Source of the DNA: Ahaetulla prasina
Taxonomy: Eukaryota > Chordata > Lepidosauria > Squamata > Colubridae
Assembly: GCF_028640845.1 (NCBI RefSeq)
Contig: NC_080540.1
Location: 232,589,794-232,653,793, forward strand
DNA length: 64,000 bases
Reading direction: 5' to 3'
The notes beneath the pieces are model-generated. The model saw only the letters and a program-made list of their open reading frames with translations, searched no databases and was not told the origin of the DNA. How positions within the stretch are numbered: the first letter of the stretch is position 1; each line of letters opens with the position of its first letter. Below, one piece after another: positions 48,131 to 58,030 of this stretch. The translations under genes and the position numbers were made by a program.

Positions 48131-48531
48131 TAAAGTGACCAGATTTCAGCGATGGCAAAGCGGGACACCATTGACCGGGGGGGAGGGCTGCGCATGCACG
48201 CTGAGTCTTGCCATCTGCCTGAAGGAGGAGGAGCGGCTGCTGCTTCTCCGCTCTTCCAGGCAGGCTCGGCTCTCTTCTCGGCTCTTCCAGGCAGGCTCGG
48301 CTCTTCTCTTCCTCTCGGGTTGAAGTCAAGTGGCATCTCTCCTCCCTCTCGCGACCCCTTCTCCGCCACTCCCCCTTCTCCGCCACTCCCCCTTCTCCGC
48401 CTCCTCCTCTCGCGTTGCCGCCTCCCATTTTCAGAATGGGAGTGAAACCAAAAAAAAATTGGGACTTTTTGGAATTGCTGCGGGACGCGGGACAAATTAT
48501 CCTGCCAAAAGCAGGACGTCTGGTCACTATA
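48131..48531. mobile_element. hAT-like MITE with GC-rich core
   Basis: Ends TAAAGTGACCAGA and TCTGGTCACTATA are inverted repeats (12/13). ACCATAAA occurs immediately outside both ends (48123-48130, 48532-48539), a perfect 8-bp duplication. The core is GC-rich with two tandem copies of GCTCTTCCAGGCAGGCTCGG and three of CCTTCTCCGCCACTC-like units. Long ORFs on both strands (up to 180 codons) are low-complexity Arg/Glu/Ser artefacts. Confidence 0.9.
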
Positions 48532-49157
48532 ACCATAAATCATCAAAATATTGATGGATGCCCAATATGTGTATTTTTGTGTTGTATTATCTCAGTTTAG
48601 CTAACTTAATACATGTGGAGATAGACATTACTTAAATAGTAGAATAATCCTTCTTTTTCCAAATTTTATCTTTATAATATTGAGCAGAAATTGTATCAGC
48701 CTTCTGTTGTGATGAATGAAAACTTCTAAAAATACTGTTGAACTGGCAATGAGGAAATTCACATTTAGGTTTCTTTCACTCTCATCCCAACCTACTTCAC
48801 AAGTTCTTTTGTGGATAAAGTAGGAAGAGGAAACACTATTTGTGCTAAAAGGTGGGACATAGGTCGCATGCATACATACAGGTAATTTATAATGACTGGA
48901 ACCTTGTTTAGAAAATGATCGTATTAGCTATTTCTGTAAGATTAGTATTTAGTATGATTTCTAGCAAGTTTTAGCTGCCTGTTGCTAGACATCAGTATCA
49001 GAAGTATTTCTTCACTCTTGAAATATCCCAACAACAGCTTATTTTGATAATGAACACATGTCGGCTTCCAGGGAAGCAATGGTGGATGACCGCTGCAATA
49101 AGAATTGCTGGAGAACTAATCAACTTCCTAGAAATTCTCCCCATACGGCGGAGAGGT
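48532..49157. other. PCSK5: PCSK5 intron, unassigned
   Basis: No supported feature. Confidence 0.4.
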
Positions 49158-49993
49158 TTTTTTTTAAGTTTTTTTTAAATTTTGTATTTTTCGTCAAGCA
49201 TGTATTTTATGACAGATACAAGTGTAAACATAAATATAAATACATGTAAAGGGTATGAATAAAAGAAAACATTAGGGCAGGGATGGTAGGCATGCTGGTG
49301 TGCTTATGCATGCCCCTTACAGACCTCTTAGGAATGGGGTGAAGTCTCCAGTAGACAATCTAAGGTTAAAGTTTTGGGGATTTGGGGAAGAATCCAAACC
49401 ACAGAGTCAGGTAGCGCATTCCAGGTGTTGACAACTCTGTTACTAAAGTCGTATTTTCTACAGTCTAGTTTGGATTGGTTTGCCATGAGTTTGTATATAT
49501 TGTGTGCTCTTGTATTGTTTTGGTTGAAGCTGAAGTATTCATTGGCTGGTAGGACATTGTAGCAGATGGTTTTATGTACTAGGCTTAGGTCAGACCGAAG
49601 ACGGCGAAGTTCTAAGTTGTCTAAGCTGAAAATTTCAATTCTGGTGGCATAAGGTATTTTGTTGAGAGCAGAGGAGTTGAGGACTCGTCTTGTGAAATAT
49701 CTCTGGACTTGTTGAATTTTATTTATGTCTGAAATGCAGTGCTGGTTCCAGACAGATAAGCGGTATTCAAGAATTGGTCTGGCAAAAATTTTGTATGCCA
49801 TAGTTTGCAGTTCAATATTACCGGAGCAGAAACTATGGAAGATTAGGTTAACAACTCTTAATGCTTTTTTAGCAATGCTGTTACAGTGAGCTCCGGCACT
49901 TGGATCATTTGAGATGTGTACTCTAAGGTCTTTGACAGAGTGAGGGTTGTCTGTTAGGTCATAGTCATCCAGCTTGTATTTTATGTTCTGAAA
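49158..49993 (-). mobile_element. Jockey/CR1-group LINE, 3' fragment
   Basis: The minus-strand frame 49801-49328 (157 codons) matches the C-terminal part of the LINE at 51997-53352: F-A-R-P-I-L-E-Y, D-I-N-K-I-Q-Q-V-Q-R-Y-F-T-R-R-V-L, L-D-N-L-E-L-R-R-L-R, D-C-R-K-Y-D-F-S-N-R-V and W-N-A-L-P-D-S-V-V. The reverse transcriptase core is absent (5' truncation next to a TA repeat). The 3' UTR GGGGCATGCATAAGC is also shared. Confidence 0.9.
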
Positions 49994-50002
49994 ATATATA
50001 TA

Positions 50003-50037
<35 letters not shown>

Positions 50038-50047
50038 GTATATATAT
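49994..50047 (+). repeat. (TA)n(TATG)n microsatellite
   Basis: TA dinucleotides followed by TATG tetranucleotides and TA again, lying between the truncated LINE and the palindrome. Confidence 0.95.
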
Positions 50048-50319
50048 AGGTCTTTGGTTGTTCGGGTTTTCTCCCGTGTAAAATTGGAAGTGTCTTGGTG
50101 ACGTTTCGACGAAGTCTCATTCGTCATCTTCAGGCTTCAGCTTCGTGCTTCTGGGAGCAATGTGTGATCGCAGCTGTTTCTTCCTTTTAACAGCTGCTAT
50201 CGCACATTGCTCCCAGAAGCACGAAGCTGAAGCCTGAAGATGACGAATGTCACTTCGTCGAAACGTCGGCAAGACCCTTCCAATTTTACACGGGAGAAAA
50301 CCCGAACAACCAAAGACCT
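50048..50319. mobile_element. 272-bp palindrome, hammerhead-like (possible Penelope-type)
   Basis: Arms 50048-50180 and 50190-50319 are almost perfectly complementary (AGGTCTTTGGTTGTTCGGG / CCCGAACAACCAAAGACCT). Each arm, read outward, carries CTGAAGA + T + GACGAA-loop-TTCGTC + GAAACGTC (plus 50234-50267; minus 50133-50100). CTGANGA, a stem, then GAAA-CGTC is the layout of a type I hammerhead ribozyme, known from Penelope-like elements and retrozymes. Departures: an extra T before stem II and a weak stem I. No protein is encoded. Flanked by TA and CA microsatellites, so a target duplication cannot be read. Confidence 0.65.
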
Positions 50320-50341
50320 ACATACAAACACCCGTGAAAAC

Positions 50342-50350
<9 letters not shown>

Positions 50351-50388
<38 letters not shown>
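50351..50388 (+). repeat. (CA)n(TA)n microsatellite
   Basis: About 14 CA units followed by TA units, just right of the palindromic element. Confidence 0.95.
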
Positions 50389-51062
50389 CCAATGTGTAAG
50401 ACAAAGTTTGCTCCATACAGAGTTTGCTTACACAGAGATCACAAAATAGCAATCTCTGAAAGGTTTGAGAACTCTGGAAGCCAAGTGAAAATTAATTTGC
50501 CTAAGTCATGGTTCAGCACTTTCAAAACAGATCCTGTGCTCAGCTTTCTTTCTTACCTACTTAGGGAGTTGCTTGAATTGATTTATTGAATATTAAGAAC
50601 TTTCTGTAAGGACAAGTTTCATCATGCAGGGATTTTTTTTTTCTCCTGGACAAAAGAATTGCAATTGAAGGGGAAGAGAGACCCATTGATAAAATGGAGC
50701 AGTACTATTTGTCTGTAGAAGACATTAAGGCTGTTTGGAAACAATATGCTCGGAAATTACTTACAAGTTTGTCTGATACTATTGGCATGGATTTAACAGA
50801 GGAGAGAAGAAACAACAAAAGACAGAAGAACACAAAAAGGGTCAGTAAGTAAATCAAATATTCCTTTAAAAAATTTAATTCACTAGAATAGGATCTTCAA
50901 ACAGAACCGAAAAATCAACAGCTGTCAGAGCTCTCCTTATCTGTCAGGGATAAACTACTAAATAAAAGTTGGGTCCTTCGCCAGCTCTCATTGTGTGTCA
51001 CCATTGCAACTAAGTCTACCAGCCTCAGGGGAATTGAAAATAAGCTTAAAGACGAAAGAAAA
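50389..51062. other. PCSK5: PCSK5 intron, unassigned
   Basis: No supported feature. Confidence 0.4.
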
Positions 51063-51181
51063 AGGAAGGAAGGAAGGAAGGAAGGAAGGAAGGAAGGAAG
51101 GAAGGAAGGAAGGAAGGAAGGAAGGAAGGAAGGAAGGAAGGAAGGAAGGAAGGAAGGAAGGAAGGAAGGAAGGAAGGAAGG
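51063..51181 (+). repeat. (GGAA)n microsatellite
   Basis: About 30 uninterrupted GGAA units. Creates a K-E-G-R repeat frame on plus and a P-S-F-L repeat frame on minus; neither is a gene. Confidence 0.98.
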
Positions 51182-51920
51182 CAATTGGAAGATGGAGAGA
51201 TTTCCTTGGGAAAACTCAACAGAGTTTATGGCAAAACATGCTTTTTAGGGTGCAAATTATGATTTTGATATTTGAGCAGGTCTCAACCATTAAAAAAACA
51301 TACTAAGTGGACATGGTAAAAGGTGATATATATTCAAAAGCATGAAACTGGACTTTTTACACCTATCAAGACTGATGCAACTGATTCACCTAGTCCTCCT
51401 ATCTTGGGCTCATGGACTTTCAAAGAGCAAGCAATTAAAGAAAAAGTAAAACACATGTTACAATATCTAAATGCTTGTCCTAATCTGTAACTCATGAGAA
51501 GACAAAAGGAATGCTCTTAACACATATTAAAGCTCCTTCAGATGCTGCTGAAGTTTTTTTTTTTCTCATTCAAATCATTTATTGCAGACATAACAGATCA
51601 CACTCAGCATTTTTGGAGGGGATAGTTATAATAATCAGTTGCTAATTCCAGGAGAACAGTAGTAATTTCTCTAGGATAACGTCTTAATTGCCAATATAGC
51701 TAGATAGAGCTAACTGCTCTTGAATGGCTCCCAAATGTCTTAAACTGTCTGTGGATTCTTCTACCTTTGAAACAACCTACCATCCCACTGATGTTATTTA
51801 AGATGAGAGCCTATTTAGCTTTGTTTACTTTTTTGAATCTTTTGTTGAGACTTTTGTGATGAAAAGATCAAACTTTTATTTGACTCTATATCAGCTGTGT
51901 CAAAAAACCACTTTAAGTCT
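51182..51920. other. PCSK5: PCSK5 intron, unassigned
   Basis: No supported feature. Confidence 0.4.
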
Positions 51921-51996
51921 ATTTATTTATTTATTTATTTATTTATTTATTTTGTCACATCATCATATAAAAGGATTATATAGTATATAAACATAT

Positions 51997-53352
51997 TTAT
52001 GAGTAAATATTAGGAAGTATAAGCATCAATATATATATAGGAAGAAGAAAAGAAAAGAAAAACAATAGGACAGGAACAGTAGTCACGTTTGTGCGCTTAT
52101 GCACGCCCCTTATGGTCCTTAGGAATGGGGTGAGGTCAATAGTAGAAAGTTTTTGGTTGAAGCTTTTAGGATTATGGGAAGAGACCACAGAGTCAGGTAA
52201 AGTATTCCAAGCACTGATGATTCTGTTACAGAAGTCATATTTTCTGCAATCTAGATTAAAGCGATTAACATTAAGTTTAAATCTGTTGGTTGCTCTTGTA
52301 TTGTTGCAATTAAAGCTGAAGTAGTCTTTAACAGGAAGGACATTATAATAGATGATTCTATGAGTTAAACTTAGATCTTTTCGAAGGCGACGGAGTTCCA
52401 AGTTTTCTAAGCCTAGGATTTCAAGTCTGGTGGGATAAGGTATTTTGTTGTTTTCAGAGGAATGGAGAACTCTTCTTGTAAAATATTTCTGGACTCGTTC
52501 AATTGTATTGATGTCAGAGATGTGGTGAGTGTTCCAAACAGGGGAGCTGTATTCTAGAATTGGTCTAGCAAATGTTTTATATGCTCTGGTTAGTAGTGTA
52601 GTATTTTTGGAAAAGAAGCTACGCAGGATTAGGTTTACAACTCTTAGAGCCTTTTTTGCTATGTAGTTACAGTGGGCTTTGACACTTAGATCATTTGACA
52701 TGAAAACTCCAAGGTCTTTAACGGGGTGGGAGTCATCTGTAAGGTAATGTCCATCAAGTATGTACTTAGTGTTTGGGTTCTTTTTTCCAATATGTAAGAT
52801 TGAGCATTTGCTGGTTGAGATCTGGAGTTGCCAAGTTTTAGACCAAGTGGTTAGATGATCAAGGTCTTTTTGGATGATAGATGCATTGACTGTGGTGTTA
52901 AATAGTTTGACATCGTCAGCAAAGAGAACACAATTACTTGCGATATGGTCACAAAGATCATTAATGTATAGTATGAAGAGTGTTGGTCCAAGGACGCTGA
53001 CTTGAGGAACAGCACTCTTGACAGGAACAGAATTTGATAGAGCGTTGCCAATTCTGACCACTTGTCTGTTGGACAGAAATGCAGATATCCATTTGTGAAG
53101 GGGTCCTGAAATGCCATAGGGTTTTAGTTTTAGGAGAAGTTTATCGTGTACTATTGAGTCAAAAGCTTTGCAGAAGTCTATGTAGATTGCATCTATTGTT
53201 TTGCCTTGATCAAGATTTGTAGTCCATATGTTTGTACAGTGAAGAAGTTGTAAGTTGCATGATAATTTTTTCCTGAAACCAAATTGTTTATTGGAGAGTA
53301 GGTTGTTAGTTTCTAAGTGTGAGGTAATGGATTGGTTGATGATTGATTCCAT
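51997..53352 (-). pseudogene. LINE ORF2: reverse transcriptase and C-terminus
   Basis: A 451-codon open frame. Early blocks are Q-F-G-F-R-K-K-L-S and A-I-Y-I-D-F-C-K-A-F-D-S-I-V-H. P-Q-V-S-V-L-G-P replaces the usual P-Q-G-S-V-L-G-P. F-A-D-D-V-K-L-F holds the two catalytic Asp (about residue 143). Then come K-D-L-G-V-F-M-S, A-R-P-I-L-E-Y-S-S-P-V-W-N and F-T-R-R-V-L. Together these are palm, thumb and LINE C-terminal region. The true ORF2 extends upstream in other frames and is split by the L2 insertion at 53499, so this is a fragment of a dead polyprotein even though the frame is long. Confidence 0.9.
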
Positions 53353-53498
53353 GACTTTGCAGGTGACGCAGCACAGAGAGATCGGTCTGTAATTTTCAAC
53401 TAAGCTGGGGTCTCCTTTTTTGAAGATAGGGATGACTGTGTCTAGTGACCAAAGTTTGGGAAGGGAACTGGTTGTGAAGCTTTGTCAAAGATTATGCT

Positions 53499-53874
53499 TA
53501 GAGCACTGCACACCAGAACAACTAGACACAAGAACAGTTTTTTCCCGAAGGCCATCACTCTGCTAAACAAATAATTCCCTCAACACTGTCAGACTATTTA
53601 CTGAATCTGCACTACTATTAATCGTTTCATAGTTCCCATCGCCAATCTCTTTCCACTTATGACTGTATGACTATAACTTGTTGCTGGCAATCCTTATGAT
53701 TTATATTGATATATTGATCATCAATTGTGTTGTAAATGTTGTACCTTGATGAACGTATCTTTTCTTTTATGTACACTGAGAGCATATGCACCAAGACAAA
53801 TTCCTTGTGTGTCCAATCACACTTGGCCAATAAAAAATTCTATTCTATTCTATTCTATTCTATTCTATTCTATT
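53499..53874 (+). mobile_element. Nested L2/CR1-L3 3' end with (ATTCT)n tail
   Basis: Nearly identical to 30967-31333: the last codons (T-R-T-T-R-H-K-N-S-F-F-P), the 3' UTR and CTTGGCCAATAAAAAATTC followed by seven or eight ATTCT units. Inserted in plus orientation within the minus-strand LINE, between its linker and reverse transcriptase. Confidence 0.95.
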
Positions 53875-53875
53875 A

Positions 53876-54393
53876 GTGGAAAGTTTTTTTAAGAAGTATG
53901 CGCATAGTCCATCAGGTCCAATAGATAGCGATGGTTTCAAGTTATGAAGAGCTTTTTCAACGTTATCTTCTGTGAAATCTATACGGGCTAAGTCATCATA
54001 TTCAATGCTAGTGCGTTTATGGAATGTCGGATATGTGTTATTGCTGTTAACAAAAACTGAGCCAAAGAAACTGTTGAAGAGGTTAGCTTTAACTGTTTCG
54101 TCACTATATTCTTTGTTGTTAGAATCTTTTAGTGGTGGGAAGGATCTTGAGTCTTTAAGTTTATTGTTCACAAAATTATAAAAGGCACGATTGGAATTTG
54201 TGCGCAAAAAGTTCTCTTCTTGCTTGGTGTGATAATTTGTACATTCAGTTTTTATTTGGTTGCATATATTTTTGTAGCGGTTTTTGAAATTTGCTACACA
54301 GCCTTTTTTGTTTCTTTTCCAGAGGGATTTTTTTTTTGATTGAAGCTTTTTTATTGATATGGGTAGTTTGCTTTTCCTGGTCATGGTGGTCAT
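53876..54393 (-). pseudogene. LINE ORF2 linker between endonuclease and RT
   Basis: Minus-strand frame with a Lys-rich start, then N-F-L-R-T-N-S-N-R-A-F-Y-N-F-V and L-F-N-S-F-F-G-S-V-F. The end, S-I-G-P-D-G-L-C-A-Y-F-L-K-K-L, is the conserved block before the reverse transcriptase (usually S-x-G-P-D-G-I). The last codons before stop come from the nested microsatellite. Belongs to the interrupted ORF2. Confidence 0.85.
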
Positions 54394-54512
54394 TTGTGGT
54401 ACATATAGTTTAATGACTTTATTGATTTCAAGTAGGAAAACTCTATAGTAGTCTTCAGCGGTTGTGCAGGTTGCAAACAGATTTTGCCAGTCCAGAAATG
54501 AAAGATCGTTGT

Positions 54513-55230
54513 TTATAAGATCGTAGTTGGCTTTTTGAAGTTGTAGCTGGGAATACTATTGTTATTAAGATTTAAGTATGGACGTATATTGAGACAAAAA
54601 TCAATCATGCAGTGGTCACTGTTGGAAAAAGGTTCTTTAATTTGTAGTCCATAAATTGAGTTGGAGTTGTTGCAGAAGATGAGATCAAGGCAGTTGTTGA
54701 GTCTTGTGTTGTTAGTTATAAGTTGTTCAAGACCTAGGTTTGTAACAGCGTTGTATAGTGTAGTATGGATTGGATCGGTTGTACATTCATTAGTTATCCA
54801 GTTTATGAGAGGTAGATTTAGGTCACCCAGGAAGATGAGAGGATATGGGCAAGAGGTAGCCCATGTTAGCAGTGAGGTTAGCATGTTTGCATGGGTAATG
54901 TCATAATCAGGGGCTCTGTAGCATAGTAAGAATCGAAGAGTAGTGTTGAGGGATAGGTCGCATACAATAGTTTCAGGAAGAGAAAGTTTTTGTGCAACTT
55001 GGATATTTTTTAGATTCAGTGACTTTTTGTAAAAGATAGCCACTCCACCACCTCTTCGGTTTTCACGATCTGATCGATAAACTTGATATTCTTTGTTTGA
55101 GATAATGGAGTCAGGAAGGGATGAGTTCAGCCATGTTTCACAAAAAAAATAATATCTAATGTACCACTGTTTAACAAGAGGATAAATTCAGGTAATTTGT
55201 TAATAATGCTTCTTGCATTTATCAATTTGC
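54513..55230 (-). pseudogene. LINE ORF2: APE-type endonuclease
   Basis: Frame 55043-54513 has F-L-G-D-L-N-L-P and S-N-S-D-H-C-M-I-D-F, the G-D-x-N and S-D-H motifs of the AP-like endonuclease. Further upstream, in another frame, are I-N-A-R-S-I-I-N-K, E-T-W-L-N-S-S-L-P-D and R-R-G-G-G-V-A-I. At least one frameshift (near the A8 run at 55142) separates them. It would nick target DNA to prime reverse transcription. Confidence 0.85.
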
Positions 55231-55315
55231 ATTTGAGATCTGTAGTAATTGGTGTTGTAGAGGTAAGGGGCATGCATACCTAGTTTTGGATGTTTGTAGA
55301 TTGGGGGTTGTGCAC

Positions 55316-55500
55316 AATAGGTGGTTGAATAGATGGTTGGATGGGTGGTTGGATGTTTTGTATTGAGATGTTTGGTTGAATGGTTGGGTGGGTGGCTGGT
55401 TGGATGGCTGGTTGGATGGCTGGTTGAATGGCTGTTTAGATGGCTATTTGGATGGTTGGTTGGCTGGTTGGTTGACTGGATGGTAGGGTGATGGGTACTT
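55316..55500 (-). repeat. GGTTGGATGGCT-like minisatellite at ORF1 end
   Basis: Imperfect 8-12-bp units (GGTTGGATGGCTGGTTGGATG) running through the end of ORF1 and past it. Confidence 0.8.
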
Positions 55501-56311
55501 GGTTGAATAATGGGATGGCTGGTTGATTGTTATGGGTGAGGGGGGGTTTGGAGGTGATTTTTTGATTGAAGGTTTTATTTTTTATGCAATTTGCATGGTA
55601 GTCAATGTATAGGTTGGATTCGCCATTGTCTTGTCTTCGTTTAAGTTCTGTGCGAAGTTCACGAGAACGTATCCGTTGTAGAAAAGATAGATCAGGACGT
55701 GATCTAAGTTTACTGTAGGCGGGGTTGGTTTTAGCAATTGAGTTTATGGTATGAATGAATTTACGTTTGCTGTCCTCATTTATACATGTGACTCTACAAA
55801 ATCTTGGTGCTGTTGACCCATCACTGTTTTTATATTCTGGTCCATCTCTGGAGACAGCAATTATTTCATTTGGGAAGATGGTTGATGAGTTATATCCAGT
55901 GATATTTTGAATCTTATTGAAATCAGGTTCGTTAGTGTTTTCTAGTCCAAATAATATTGCATTGTTTATTTTTTGTCCTCTCTCCATAGCATCTCTGATC
56001 AGTTGGTTAGTAGTTATTTGTTGTTTAGGTTGTGTTGTATTTATTTGTTGTCTAGGTTGAATTGTAGGTTGTGTATTAGGTTGTGAATTGTGTAATGATA
56101 GATGAGTTGGGAAGAGATTTAGTTCATTTGAGTTTTCATTTTTTAGTGTTGAAATTTGTTTTATCAAATTAGTGAAACTTTGTTCAATAATTGTAAGGAT
56201 TTTTTTTTCTAAGTTTTGTTCAATATCTTGTATTTTTTTTCCTAGGTTTTGTTCAATAGTTATTAATCTTGTTTCTAAGATTTTATCAGCGTTGGATTTT
56301 CTGGCTGGCAT
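55436..56311 (-). pseudogene. LINE ORF1, intact frame
   Basis: A 291-codon open frame starting M-P-A-R-K-S-N. Residues 10-60 form a probable coiled coil (I-E-Q-N-L-G-K-K-I repeats), followed by a Gln/Thr/Pro-rich linker, a central domain with N-A-I-L-F-G-L and F-C-R-V-T-C, and a basic block R-I-R-S-R-E-L-R-T-E-L-K-R-R. It ends in Q-P-T repeats encoded by a minisatellite (55316-55500). This fits an RNA-binding ORF1 protein. Whether the frame is still expressed is unknown; the rest of the element is broken. Confidence 0.8.
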
Positions 56312-56599
56312 AGTGATATTTTGAGTTTTTATGTAATTGGTATTGAAGTAGTATCTTTCTTATTTCTTTGTTTTATTTCACACTCTTCCCAATTTTAGTA
56401 ATGAAGAAGTATCTCTCACTTAATCAAATATTTCTTAGTTTTATCTCTCTCTCTCTAACTTTAATGGCAATTCCTTTGGCAATTGCTATGGTAACGGGGA
56501 ATCACTATGGTAATGATGAAATTTGGTGGGAAATTTAAAATGGTGAGAATGGGTGATTGAAGAAGCCTCTTTAAGGGTGGACACAATGGCAGGAGTTTC

Positions 56600-57085
56600 A
56601 AAAAGTCAATAGAAGCTGGGAGACTGGAGTCTCCTCGGAACTCACCAGCGGTCGCTTGGCGGCTTTAATTCCTGGTTGTTGTTTGGCTTTAAATCCTGGC
56701 AACGTGGGAGTTGATTCCCGGTGGTGTTGGAGAGCGGTGTGGATCGTGGCTGCGGTGTGAATTCGGTGGTGATGGAGAACGGCTTGAATCGGCTTGAATC
56801 TTCTTGAAACTGGCCGTGGCCGCCCGGATCGCAGCGGTGGCGGTCTCCTGGGTCCACGTTGCGCAGCGGTGGCAGCCTCCTGGGTCCTCGCGGCAGCGGC
56901 GGTGTCCTGGGTTCAAGCCGCGGCTGCCCAGATCATAGCGGTGGCTGTCTCCTGGGATCTCAAAGCCTGGGATCTCGAAGTCTCTGTGGCCGCTCAGATC
57001 ATAGCACGGATAGCCTCCGCGGATAGCCTCCACGGCCGCCTGGATCGTAGCGGCGGCTGTCTCCTGGGATCCTGTTGCAATGCCT
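56600..57085 (-). promoter_or_regulatory. GC-rich LINE 5' UTR with internal repeats
   Basis: Between ORF1 and the AT-rich flank the sequence is GC- and CpG-rich with repeated GCGGTGGC(G/A)G and TCTCCTGGG(T/A)(C/T)C units of about 35-45 bp. Position and composition fit an internal LINE promoter. No protein frame here is credible. Confidence 0.55.
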
Positions 57086-57129
57086 CCAGATTTGACAAAG
57101 TGAGGCTGTTGGAGTCAGTTAAATTTACT

Positions 57130-57660
57130 AGATGACAACTCTTTGTATCCAGCTGAACCTGGATTCATTGGTGGTTTTATTTCTCTACCAAGGGATGAAC
57201 AAGATAATATACTACATAAGTTTGAAAATTTGAGGACAACTCTACTAGTTACAATGGTTACAGCACAGTCACTGATAGACCTTGTTTCTCCAATTGCTGA
57301 TAATAAATTGCTGACTCTCAGTGGAGAATGGAACAGCTGGATATCGTCCTCCACACTAAAGCTCCCTAGGTCATCTTTATGAGCCAGTAAGTGATCCTGG
57401 AGGGTCAATCTGGACCACCATTATAGCTGATGAGAAGTTTTCTTACATTCTGAGATATCCAATTATATCTGTAACTACTAAGCAGGGATCAGGAGGCAGA
57501 CCTCTTGCCAATTCAATCATGCAGAGCAAAAACCTTGTGCCCAGTGTTATTGAATGAAGTCCCTGTAATGCACACTCGATTGGACTGTGATGATTTCATT
57601 TTCTCAGAGCAAAATGCCCAGGAGCAGTTACAGAATTTGAATGAGACAAGCCAACCCCTA
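57130..57660 (+). mobile_element. Possible old LINE ORF1 region
   Basis: Short plus-strand frames (57143-57382 and 57505-57690), interrupted by stops, lie upstream of an endonuclease-like segment at 57815, suggesting one decayed element. A half MITE at 57664 separates them. No known domain identified. Confidence 0.35.
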
Positions 57661-57663
57661 GAG

Positions 57664-57735
57664 CAGGGGTCTCCAACCTTGGCAATTTGAAGATTTGTGG
57701 ACTTCAACTCCCAGAATTCCTCAGCCAGCTGCCAC
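57664..57735. mobile_element. Half of a palindromic hAT MITE
   Basis: CAGGGGTCTCCAACCTTGGC ... ACTTCAACTCCCAGAATTCC ends at CAGCCAGCTGCC. The complementary arm is missing. Confidence 0.85.
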
Positions 57736-57814
57736 CCTGCCCTAGAGGAGGCCTGGTTGCTTGCCACTGATTTTTCAATCCAGCATAACTCTCTTACATT
57801 ATTGGTGTGCCAAA

Positions 57815-58030
57815 ATCAAGCCATAATGTAATCTCCTTTTTAACCTGGAATATTGCAGGCTGGTCAGCACCATCAAAAGACCAACTTTTTTCTTTTGTTA
57901 TCTATCACAATTTGATATCCTTTTCCTCCAGGAAACTTGGGCTGCATCAGAACTTGAGATGGATGGGTCAAGTCAGTTTTGGCGAGAATGACAAGAAATC
58001 AACTTGTGGGATTAACTCTGAAATCAACTT
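57815..58030 (+). mobile_element. LINE endonuclease N-terminus remnant
   Basis: Plus strand: F-L-T-W-N-I-A-G-W then, after a frameshift, S-F-L-Q-E-T-W. W-N-I-A-G and L-Q-E-T-W are the first two APE endonuclease motifs with correct spacing. Decayed and truncated. Confidence 0.6.

Larger units (their letters stand above)
51921..57085 (-). mobile_element. Near full-length LINE (jockey/CR1 group), interrupted
   Basis: Minus-strand order: GC-rich 5' UTR (57085-56320), ORF1 (56311-55436), endonuclease part of ORF2 (about 55230-54513), linker (54393-53876), nested L2 (53874-53499), reverse transcriptase (53490-51997), and a 3' UTR ending TGTGACAAAATAAATAAATA. The (TTTA)n at 51921-51950 is its tail. 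Frame breaks in the endonuclease and the nested L2 show it is inactive. Both boundaries are approximate and no target duplication was found. The clade within the jockey/CR1 assemblage is not resolved. Confidence 0.88.

Noticed and set aside
48103..48554. Overlapping 147-180 codon ORFs as genes
   Set aside because: They are Arg/Glu/Ser/Pro-rich frames created by GC-rich repeats within a MITE with exact target duplications.
51063..51181. Array-like repeat as a CRISPR
   Set aside because: Uniform tetranucleotide with no spacers, in a vertebrate genome.
50915..51248. P-S-F-L and K-E-G-R repeat proteins
   Set aside because: Translation of a GGAA microsatellite in both directions.
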